Program-made: the position numbers and the translations under genes | Shown here: piece by piece, positions 8,451-13,933 of the stretch | Layout of the letters: every line of letters begins with the position of its first letter | Numbering within the stretch: the stretch's first letter is position 1 | Notes under the pieces: model-generated | The model's input: only the letters and a program-made list of their open reading frames with translations | The model's database searches: none | Told to the model about the DNA's origin: nothing | Assembly: GCA_023386455.1 (NCBI GenBank) | Contig: JAEWJO010000316.1 | Span: forward strand, 1 to 15,716 | Direction: 5' to 3' | Source of the DNA: Pseudomonadota bacterium | GTDB lineage: Bacteria > Myxococcota_A > Polyangia > Haliangiales > Haliangiaceae | DNA: 15,716 nucleotides

Positions 8451-9836
8451 CTACGCTGCCGACGACAGTGGCATGTCGACGCTCGACAGCCGCACGCGAG
8501 CCGCGGGGAGCCGGACCTCGAACGTGCTGCCGACGCCGAGCTCGGTCGTGAACGACAGCTTGCCGCCGTGGCGCTCGATGACCGCGCGCGAGATCGCGAG
8601 GCCCTGTCCGGTTCCGCGACCGACCTCCTTCGTCGTGAAGAACGGCTCGAAGATGCGCTGGCGGATCGCCTCGGGGATCCCGCCGCCGGTATCCGCGATC
8701 TGGACGACGACCTCGCAATCGACGAGCGCCGACGTGATCGTGATGCGTCCGCGCTGGCCCGTCGAGCCAACCGTGTCGGCGATCGCGTGCGCGGCGTTGA
8801 CGACGAGGTTCAGCAGGACCTGCGCGATCTCGCCCGCGCGACACTCGACGGGCCGGAGCGCGCCGAGCTGGGTCTCGACGGCGGCAACGAGCTTGTACTC
8901 GTGCGCTGCGATCAGCAGCGTGTTCTCGATCGCCTCGTTCATGTCGAGCGCGGTGACGGTTGCCTCGCCGCTGTGCGCGAACTGCTTCATCGACTTCACG
9001 ATCGCGGCAACGCGGCGTACGCCGTCGGCGGCATGCTCGAGCGCCGACGGCATGTTCTCCTGCAGGTAGGGCAGGTCGGCGGCATCGGCGGCGTCCGCGG
9101 GTGCCGAGCGCGACAGCGCGAGCAGCTCGGAGACGCCATCGGTGACGAACTGCAGGTTGTCGCCGATGAACTGCATCGGCGTGTTGATCTCGTGCGCGAC
9201 ACCCGACGCGAGTCGACCGATCGCCTCGAGCTTCTGCGCCTGGCGCAGCTCCAGCTCGACGCGCTGGCGGGCGCCCACCTCGACCTGGAGCTCGCGATGG
9301 GCACGCTCGAGCTCGTCGCGCTGGTTCTCCGCCTCGACGAACATGTCGCGGATGATCGAGAGGTTCGCATCGCCGATCTTGTAGGCGAGGATCGCGACGG
9401 CCGTGAACGCGATCGGGTAGAGCGGTGACACACCCCCGATGAGTGCAGCGATGTCCTGGATCGCGCACGACGTGACGAGGATCCACATCCACATCCTGCT
9501 CGCGAAGTGCTCGAACGTGAGCGCGTAGAACGGGAGCCAGAACCAGACCGGCACCGGCCAGGCGATCAGGTCGTAGCCGATGACGGAGACGATGCCGTTG
9601 ACGACCGCGCGCCCGATCTCGCCGCGGGGACCGATCCTGCGGACGATCAAGCGATCGAACACGATGTTCACCGGGAACACGACCGCATGCAGGACCACGG
9701 CGATCGTGAAACGCGGCCAGTCGCCCCAGGTCCAGCCGATGACCATCAGGCAGATGGCGGCTGCACCCCACTGGGTCACCGGCGCAAGCCGGCGCTTGAC
9801 CTCGAGGTAGCGGCGCTCGTCGGGTGACGGGGACAT
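8451..9836 (-). CDS. Membrane-bound sensor histidine kinase
   Basis: The 461-residue kinase senses an unknown signal and phosphorylates partner REC domains. The N-terminal ~155 residues hold about six hydrophobic segments, from near residue 23 to 152, rich in Trp and with short loops. This membrane sensor resembles no ligand-binding domain I can name. A coiled-coil linker (about 163-205, 'AENQRDELERAHRELQVEV') follows. The H-box is 'GRLASGVAHEINTPMQFIGD', with His215 as phospho-acceptor, of the class with 'AHEINTP.QF..DN'. The ATPase domain shows the N-box 'VLLNLVVNAAHAI', G1 'IADTGGGIP', F-box 'IFEPFFTTKEVGRG' and G2 'TGQGLAIS'. All catalytic motifs are intact. It is divergent from a single-domain response regulator, 88 bases between starts, and close to a REC-HDOD gene, likely partners. 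Confidence 0.92.
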   Translation of the reverse strand: MSPSPDERRYLEVKRRLAPVTQWGAAAICLMVIGWTWGDWPRFTIAVVLHAVVFPVNIVFDRLIVRRIGPRGEIGRAVVNGIVSVIGYDLIAWPVPVWFWLPFYALTFEHFASRMWMWILVTSCAIQDIAALIGGVSPLYPIAFTAVAILAYKIGDANLSIIRDMFVEAENQRDELERAHRELQVEVGARQRVELELRQAQKLEAIGRLASGVAHEINTPMQFIGDNLQFVTDGVSELLALSRSAPADAADAADLPYLQENMPSALEHAADGVRRVAAIVKSMKQFAHSGEATVTALDMNEAIENTLLIAAHEYKLVAAVETQLGALRPVECRAGEIAQVLLNLVVNAAHAIADTVGSTGQRGRITITSALVDCEVVVQIADTGGGIPEAIRQRIFEPFFTTKEVGRGTGQGLAISRAVIERHGGKLSFTTELGVGSTFEVRLPAARVRLSSVDMPLSSAA

Positions 9837-9875
9837 GAGCTACGAATCGACTGGAAGTCCCGGTTGTAAAGACCC

Positions 9876-9888
9876 CCAACATGTTTGG
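9876..9888. promoter_or_regulatory. Near-palindrome in the kinase/regulator divergent gap
   Basis: CCAACATGTTTGG is an inverted repeat around CATG with one extra T on the right arm (perfect form CCAACATGTTGG). It is in the middle of the 88-base gap between the divergent kinase and response-regulator starts, a good site for an operator acting on both. No clear -35/-10 pair was found nearby. It could be chance. Confidence 0.3.
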
Positions 9889-9911
9889 AGCAACTGGCCG
9901 AATCGGAGAGC

Positions 9912-9917
9912 GAGAGG
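9912..9917 (+). promoter_or_regulatory. Ribosome binding site deciding the response regulator start
   Basis: GAGAGG lies 7 bases before the GTG at 9925. This favours GTG 9925 over the upstream in-frame ATG at 9835, whose extra 30 residues are Arg/Asn/Ser-rich and do not belong to the REC fold. Confidence 0.65.
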
Positions 9918-9924
9918 TGTTGGT

Positions 9925-10350
9925 GTGTTGAGAATCCTGTTTGTCGACGATGACCTGGCGATTCACAGCGCGATGCGGCGCCTGTTTCACCGACATCGGG
10001 GCATGTGCGACATCCAGTTTGCCGCCCACGCGGAGGCCGCGCTGGAGGCAATGGAGGGTGGGCCGGTCGACCTCGTGATCTCGGATCTCCGGATGCCGGG
10101 CACCAATGGTGTCCAGCTGCTCGAGAAGATCCGCGCGGCGGATCCGGCGATCGTTCGCGTGCTGATGTCGGGCTCGATCGCCCCGGGGGACATGCGCGAT
10201 CCGACGGTCGCCGACGCGATCCTCGAGAAGCCATGCCCGGCGCACGAGCTGCTCCATCTGGTCACCCAGATCGCGAAGCTCGTCGAGGACATCCCCGACC
10301 GCGAGGAGCGAGCACGCCGGCTGACCGCGCCCGAAGGCGTCGCCGTCTAA
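9925..10350 (+). CDS. Single-domain response regulator (REC only)
   Basis: From the GTG at 9925 the product has 141 residues and is a complete REC domain: 'RILFVDDD' (acidic pocket Asp8-Asp10), 'LVISDLRMPGTNGVQLL' (phospho-acceptor Asp54), 'VLMSGS' (Ser82) and 'ILEKPC' (Lys102). About 20 residues of charged tail follow ('EDIPDREERARR') and no output domain, so it probably works as a phosphate relay or through protein contact, like CheY or Spo0F. It is transcribed divergently from the histidine kinase. It shares the unusual 'LxHRxR' stretch, 'RMPGT' and 'KPC' with the REC part of the neighbouring REC-HDOD protein, so the two receivers look related. Its TAA overlaps the TAG of that convergent gene. 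The cognate kinase is probably the adjacent one (inference from position). Confidence 0.9.
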   Translation: MLRILFVDDDLAIHSAMRRLFHRHRGMCDIQFAAHAEAALEAMEGGPVDLVISDLRMPGTNGVQLLEKIRAADPAIVRVLMSGSIAPGDMRDPTVADAILEKPCPAHELLHLVTQIAKLVEDIPDREERARRLTAPEGVAV

Positions 10351-11249
10351 CCGGCTCGCACGCGCTCGACGAGCGATCGCGGCAATCCCCAGAGCTCCAG
10401 CAGCGTCGCACCGATCTCGGCGCGCGACATGCCGCCGGCGTCGGCACCGGTCGCCAGGAGGACGAGGTCGCCGAGGTCGCGCAGGAGTGCGGCCGCGGTT
10501 GCGAGGTCGCGCTCGTCACCGGTCGGGGCGCGCCGTTCCGCGCGCGCTCGGAGGTGAGCGACGGCCTGATGTTCGGCGAGCGCGGAGGCCGCCGCCGGGT
10601 CCGCGAGCGCGCTCCCGCATGTCGCGATGTGACGCAGGCGATCGGGACCGAGCTGGGCGACCGCATCGGAGATGCTGCACACGATCGCGCCCGAGCCGAA
10701 GTAGTGGAAGTTCACGAGCTGGAGCGCCTTGGCCGCGAGCGCCGGGTCGCGCTCGACGACGTCGACGAGCTTCGCGGTCGTCGGTGCCGCGAGTGCGGCG
10801 TGCAGCGCCTCGAGGACAGCCGGCGGCGTCGGCAACGTATCGAGCCCGCCGACCGCCGGTGCGAGCGGACCGAGTCGGGCGAGCACCGTGCCGCGCTCGA
10901 TCGCATCGCGAAGGATCGGCGCCGCGCACGGCTTGCTCAGCAGCTCGTGGACGACGTGCAGCGAGCGCATGATCGCATCGCTGTCCGCGTGGCCCGACAG
11001 CATGATGCGCGCGGTCGCCGGGTGCTCGCGCTGGAGCAGCGAGAGCAGCGCCGCGCCATCGGTGCCCGGCATTCGCATGTCGGTGACGACGACCTCGAAG
11101 TGCTCGGTGTCGAGCATCGCCGCGGCGGCGTCGCCGTTCGGCAAGAACGTCATGTCCCATCGCTTGCGATCCCGGTGCAGCAAGTTCTGCAGGCCGACGA
11201 GGATCGCGGGCTCGTCGTCGACGAACAGGATGCGCGGCCGGGCGCTCAT
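10347..11249 (-). CDS. Response regulator with HDOD output domain
   Basis: The 300-residue protein has an N-terminal REC domain: 'RILFVDDEPAI' (Asp11, Asp12), 'VVVTDMRMPGTDG' (phospho-acceptor Asp57), 'IMLSGHAD' (Ser85) and 'LLSKPC' (Lys106). A C-terminal HDOD domain (about 130-300) is recognised by 'LPTPPAVLEAL', 'VVERDPALAAKALQLVN', 'CSISDAVAQLG' and 'LELWGLPRSLVE'. HDOD is a degenerate HD-phosphohydrolase fold found in bacterial signalling. Here the usual 'HDLG' reads 'RDLG', so no HD metal site remains, as expected for HDOD. The protein stops right after the 'WGLP' helix, earlier than many HDOD proteins, which continue to an 'HH' motif, so the domain may be slightly truncated. It starts 82 bases after the first lipoprotein gene stop. 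Partnership with the neighbouring kinase is likely but unproven. Confidence 0.9.
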   Translation of the reverse strand: MSARPRILFVDDEPAILVGLQNLLHRDRKRWDMTFLPNGDAAAAMLDTEHFEVVVTDMRMPGTDGAALLSLLQREHPATARIMLSGHADSDAIMRSLHVVHELLSKPCAAPILRDAIERGTVLARLGPLAPAVGGLDTLPTPPAVLEALHAALAAPTTAKLVDVVERDPALAAKALQLVNFHYFGSGAIVCSISDAVAQLGPDRLRHIATCGSALADPAAASALAEHQAVAHLRARAERRAPTGDERDLATAAALLRDLGDLVLLATGADAGGMSRAEIGATLLELWGLPRSLVERVRAG

Positions 11250-11288
11250 GCGCGATCACCGATCTACCACGCCGCCGAAACGGAAGAC

Positions 11289-11310
11289 GGCCCGAGCGCA
11301 GGCCCGGGCC
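11289..11310 (-). terminator. Weak candidate terminator after lipoprotein gene 1
   Basis: GGCCCG (11289-11294) pairs with CGGGCC (11305-11310) around a 10-base loop, 21 bases downstream of the stop at 11332. On the minus strand it is followed only by a mixed T/C stretch (GTCTTCCGTTTC), without a solid U-tract, so termination may be poor. Confidence 0.35.
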
Positions 11311-11331
11311 GGTGGAAGTATGAGATCAAAC

Positions 11332-12369
11332 TTATTCGCGGACGCCGACGAACGTGCCGTGGGCGAGCGGCGCACCCTGGCCCGCGTAGGACAGCGTGCC
11401 GGCCCACGCGCCGGTCTGGATCGTGTCCATCTTGCCGTCCTTGTTCTTGTCGACGCCCTTGGCGACGCCGTTGATGCCGAACTCGAGCGCCGACGAATCG
11501 ACGTTGTTGATCTGCGTGTAGATCGTGTTCGCGCCGATGTGGAGGCCGGTCTTGCAGGCCTGCTCGAACGTGCTCGGCGAGCCGATGTCGATCGCCTCGT
11601 ACACGTACTGACCAACCTTCTGGCAGTTGACGACGCCCTTCAGCAGGTCCTCGACGTTCGTCGCGGACGGATCGATCATCGGGATGACCATCTCGTCGAT
11701 CGCGAGGCGAAGGATCTTGCCGTACGACAGCGGCACCTTGTGGTCCGAGACCGTGAGGCGACCGGTCTTCTCGAGCGTGACGGTCAGGTTCGGAACCTGG
11801 ACGTCCGTCATGTTGTAGTCGGCGAACGCGTACTGCAGCTCGAGCTCGTCGACCGTGAACTGAACGCCGGTGACCGTCTTCGTCGCGCCGCCGCTCGCGG
11901 AGATCTCGAGCGTCTCGAGCGTCCCGAAGTGGCGCGCGACCTGGCCGAACTTGTTGCCGAGGTCGACGATGCGCTCGACGAAGCCGGGGGCGACCTCGAG
12001 CAGGCGATCGTTCAGGTAGCCCGCGACGAACGGGATCGAGCCCTGGAGCGTGTTCTTCACCGTGCCGGCCGGCAGCTGCGCGACGAGCTGGTCGAGGATC
12101 CAGTGCGTCGGGTCGTCGGCGTCGTCGGTCGCCGAGATGATGCCGTTGATGACGGCGCCCGCGGTGCCCGGCATGTTCGTCGCGATGTCGAAGTCGCTGT
12201 TGACCGCGAAGCGGCCCTCGGGGGTGAGCGGAACCGGGTCAGGCTCGGCGCTGCCGCTGCCTTCGCCACCGCTGCCCTCACCGGGCTCGTCGACGGCTTG
12301 TGCGGCGCAGCCGGCCGCGGTCGCGCCGAGTGCGAGGAGGAGAGAGATGGAGAGGCTGTTCGTCTTCAT
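11332..12369 (-). CDS. Putative lipoprotein of a tandem paralogous family, with calcium-loop-like motif
   Basis: The 345-residue protein begins with a lipoprotein signal peptide ('MKTNSLSISLLLALGATAAGC'). The lipidated residue would be Cys21, in a lipobox with Ala rather than Leu at -3. A Gly/Ser/Glu-rich tether (about 28-50) follows. The body has no named domain I recognise. It includes 'DDPTHWILDQLVAQLP', 'PFVAGYLNDRLLEVAP' and 'GNKFGQVARHFG', then a beta-rich middle and two cysteines (249, 272) that could form a disulfide. Near the end 'DKNKDGKMD' (307-315) resembles an EF-hand or dockerin-type calcium loop. The same order is kept in the neighbouring paralogue. No strong Shine-Dalgarno precedes the ATG. 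An 11-codon ORF (ATG at 12401) ends at TGA overlapping this start. Likely envelope-anchored; function unknown. Confidence 0.8.
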   Translation of the reverse strand: MKTNSLSISLLLALGATAAGCAAQAVDEPGEGSGGEGSGSAEPDPVPLTPEGRFAVNSDFDIATNMPGTAGAVINGIISATDDADDPTHWILDQLVAQLPAGTVKNTLQGSIPFVAGYLNDRLLEVAPGFVERIVDLGNKFGQVARHFGTLETLEISASGGATKTVTGVQFTVDELELQYAFADYNMTDVQVPNLTVTLEKTGRLTVSDHKVPLSYGKILRLAIDEMVIPMIDPSATNVEDLLKGVVNCQKVGQYVYEAIDIGSPSTFEQACKTGLHIGANTIYTQINNVDSSALEFGINGVAKGVDKNKDGKMDTIQTGAWAGTLSYAGQGAPLAHGTFVGVRE

Positions 12370-12383
12370 GATGGCCGGACGCT

Positions 12384-12401
12384 GTGCAGCGTGTGTGCCA
12401 T
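12384..12401 (-). promoter_or_regulatory. Leader motif ATGGCA-N6-CTGCAC shared by both lipoprotein genes (copy 1)
   Basis: On the minus strand the leader of lipoprotein gene 1 contains ATGGCA, six bases, then CTGCAC, 14 bases before the start codon. The same two hexamers with identical spacing are found before gene 2. Either a conserved control element or a relic of the duplicated leader. Confidence 0.3.
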
Positions 12402-12512
12402 GCGCGTCGCGTGCACGATCAACAGCTTGTGATCGGGTCTGTCCGCTCCGGCTCCTTCGTTAGCCGGGTTTGGAGTCCGATCCACCGTCGAGCATCGACG
12501 ACGCGCGCGCCG

Positions 12513-12549
12513 AAAAAAAAACCGGCCCAGGGACCATTCCCTGGGCCGG
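12513..12549 (-). terminator. Strong intrinsic terminator after lipoprotein gene 2
   Basis: A perfect 12-base-pair stem (12522-12533 with 12538-12549) closes a 4-base loop. On the minus strand it is followed directly by nine T (A-run at 12513-12521). It begins 53 bases after the stop at 12603 and ends transcripts coming from the second lipoprotein gene and perhaps the peptidase gene. On the plus strand no T-run follows, so it works in one direction. It separates the two lipoprotein genes, which implies that gene 1 has its own promoter between 12370 and 12512; none is clear by eye. Confidence 0.92.
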
Positions 12550-12602
12550 CCAGCCATCCTCGCCGCTGCGGGCTCACCACCCACTGCGTCGAACCGAGTC
12601 GT

Positions 12603-13673
12603 CTACATGCGCGAGCCGATGAACGTCGCCGTCGAGAGCGGCGCGGGCGTACCCGAGTAGCTCAGCGTGCCCGTCCACTTGCCCGTCTGGATCTTGTCCA
12701 TCTTGCCGTCGTTGTTCGCGTCGACACCCTTCGCGACACCGGTGAGGCCGAACTCGAGCGCCGAGGTGTCGATCGAGTCGATCTTCGAGTAGAGCGTCTG
12801 CGCGCCGTAGTTCAGGCCGGCCGTGCAAGCCGTCGCCCACGTGCCCGCGCCACCGCCGTAGCCGAACTGGCTCGCGATCGCGTCGTTGATGTACTGGCCG
12901 ACCGCCTGGCAGTTGACGAGCCCGACGAGCAGACCGTTCAGGTCGTGCGCGTTCGAGTCGAGCGCCGGGATGATCACCTCGTCGAGGCCGAGGCGCAGGA
13001 CCTTGCCGTACGACACGGGCAGCTTGTGCTCGGCGATCGAGACCTTGCCGGTCACGTCGAGCGTCACACCGACGTTGTCCGCCACCACGGCGGCGATCGA
13101 GTGATCCGCGAACGCGACGTCGGTCTCGACGTTGTCGACCTTGAAGTGAACACCGACCGCGCTGACCTTGCTGGTGTACGTCTGCGCGCTGCCGGTGACG
13201 TCGAGCTGCTCGTTGAGACCGAAGTTCTTCGCGATCTGGCCGAAGTCGTTGCCGGCCTGCACGATCGTCGTGACGAAGTCCGGCGCGAACTGGAGGAGGC
13301 GATCGTTCAGGTAGCCGGCGACGAACGGGCGCGCGCTGTTCGCGAAGTTCTTCAGCGTGCCGTTCGGCATCTGCGCGATGACCTGCTCGAGGATCCAGTC
13401 GCTCGGGTCATCGGCGCCGTCGGTCATCGCGATGAACGCGTTGGTGACCTGACCGACCTTGCCCGGCATGTTCGTGGCGAGATCGAACTGGCTCGCGACC
13501 TGATAGCGGCCGTTCGCGTCCATCTCGCGAGGCGCGTCGTCGGAGCCCTGTCCGCCACCACCACCGCCACCACCTTCGCCGCCCATATCGTTGGGGGCGT
13601 CGGCGGCGCAGCCGGCTGCAGTGACTCCGAAGGCGAGGGCGAGGGCGATGCTGAGGTTCTTGACAGTGTTCAT
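12603..13673 (-). CDS. Putative lipoprotein, paralogue of the downstream gene
   Basis: From the ATG at 13673 the product has 356 residues. The start is chosen because GGGAG lies 6 bases upstream and because a clean signal peptide begins there ('MNTVKNLSIALALAFGVTAAGC', lipidation expected at Cys22). An in-frame ATG at 13727 would add 18 charged residues. A Gly-rich tether includes eight consecutive glycines. The body aligns throughout with the neighbouring lipoprotein: 'DDPSDWILEQVIAQMPNGT', 'PFVAGYLNDRLLQFAP', 'GNDFGQIAKNFG', 'LPVSYGKVLRL', cysteines at 255 and 283, and the calcium-loop-like 'DANNDGKMD' (318-326) followed by 'KIQTGKWTGTLSY'. It has a short extra Gly-rich loop (about 270-277) between the cysteines. 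No enzyme motif was found. It follows the peptidase gene on the same strand after 260 bases. Confidence 0.8.
   Translation of the reverse strand: MNTVKNLSIALALAFGVTAAGCAADAPNDMGGEGGGGGGGGQGSDDAPREMDANGRYQVASQFDLATNMPGKVGQVTNAFIAMTDGADDPSDWILEQVIAQMPNGTLKNFANSARPFVAGYLNDRLLQFAPDFVTTIVQAGNDFGQIAKNFGLNEQLDVTGSAQTYTSKVSAVGVHFKVDNVETDVAFADHSIAAVVADNVGVTLDVTGKVSIAEHKLPVSYGKVLRLGLDEVIIPALDSNAHDLNGLLVGLVNCQAVGQYINDAIASQFGYGGGAGTWATACTAGLNYGAQTLYSKIDSIDTSALEFGLTGVAKGVDANNDGKMDKIQTGKWTGTLSYSGTPAPLSTATFIGSRM
13545..13577 (-). repeat. Triplet repeat coding the polyglycine tether
   Basis: A run of CCA/CCG triplets on the plus strand encodes the Gly-rich tether ('GGEGGGGGGGGQGS') just behind the lipidated cysteine of lipoprotein 2. 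As a triplet repeat it could change length without shifting the frame. The paralogue has a mixed Gly/Ser/Glu tether instead. Confidence 0.5.
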
Positions 13674-13933
13674 TGGAGGCTCCCGGTCGAGGATTGCTGT
13701 CGACCCCTCGTGCAGCCGAGATGCCATCCGGCCTCGAAATCTGATCCGCGGCAGAACGCGAACTTGCGGGCGTTCTCGACGAAACCGGCAACCGCCCTGG
13801 CCAGGTCAGCCGTGTTTCGTGGTGTCAGGTGGCCTAGCCTCGCGGCGCGTCAACACGCAACCGTGCGATTGCAGTGGCTGATCGATCTGCCGCCAGAACG
13901 TGCGCGAGGCGTGCTCGTCACGGGCGCAGGCAA
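13674..13933. other. 260-base intergenic region between peptidase and lipoprotein genes
   Basis: No gene was found. It holds the GGGAG ribosome binding site at 13680-13684 (minus), the second copy of the ATGGCA-N6-CTGCAC leader motif (13710-13727, minus) and a perfect 10-base palindrome CCTGGCCAGG at 13796-13805. No hairpin with a T-run follows the peptidase stop, so read-through into the lipoprotein gene is possible. No convincing -35/-10 promoter could be picked. Confidence 0.5.
13710..13727 (-). promoter_or_regulatory. Leader motif ATGGCA-N6-CTGCAC shared by both lipoprotein genes (copy 2)
   Basis: Same two hexamers and spacing as at 12384-12401, here 36 bases before the chosen start. Its ATG is in frame with the lipoprotein and has GAGG 4 bases upstream, so it could also be an alternative start giving an 18-residue extension. 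Confidence 0.3.

Noticed and set aside
7086..9428. Plus-strand open frame of 780 codons across the YihY gene, the small Cys-rich gene and the kinase
   Set aside because: It crosses several genes on both strands, with low-complexity Arg/Asp/Ala sequence and no recognisable motif. Treated as a shadow frame.
9852..9868. Sigma-54-like element TGGAAG...TTGTA before the response regulator
   Set aside because: The spacing between the two blocks is one base too long for the strict GG-N10-GC geometry, and the GC element is missing.
9835..9924. Upstream ATG start for the response regulator
   Set aside because: The 30 extra residues do not fit a REC domain, this ATG overlaps the start of the divergent kinase, and a good ribosome binding site precedes the GTG at 9925.
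13796..13805. Perfect palindrome CCTGGCCAGG as operator
   Set aside because: Ten-base GC-rich palindromes are expected by chance at this base composition, and it does not sit at a recognisable promoter.
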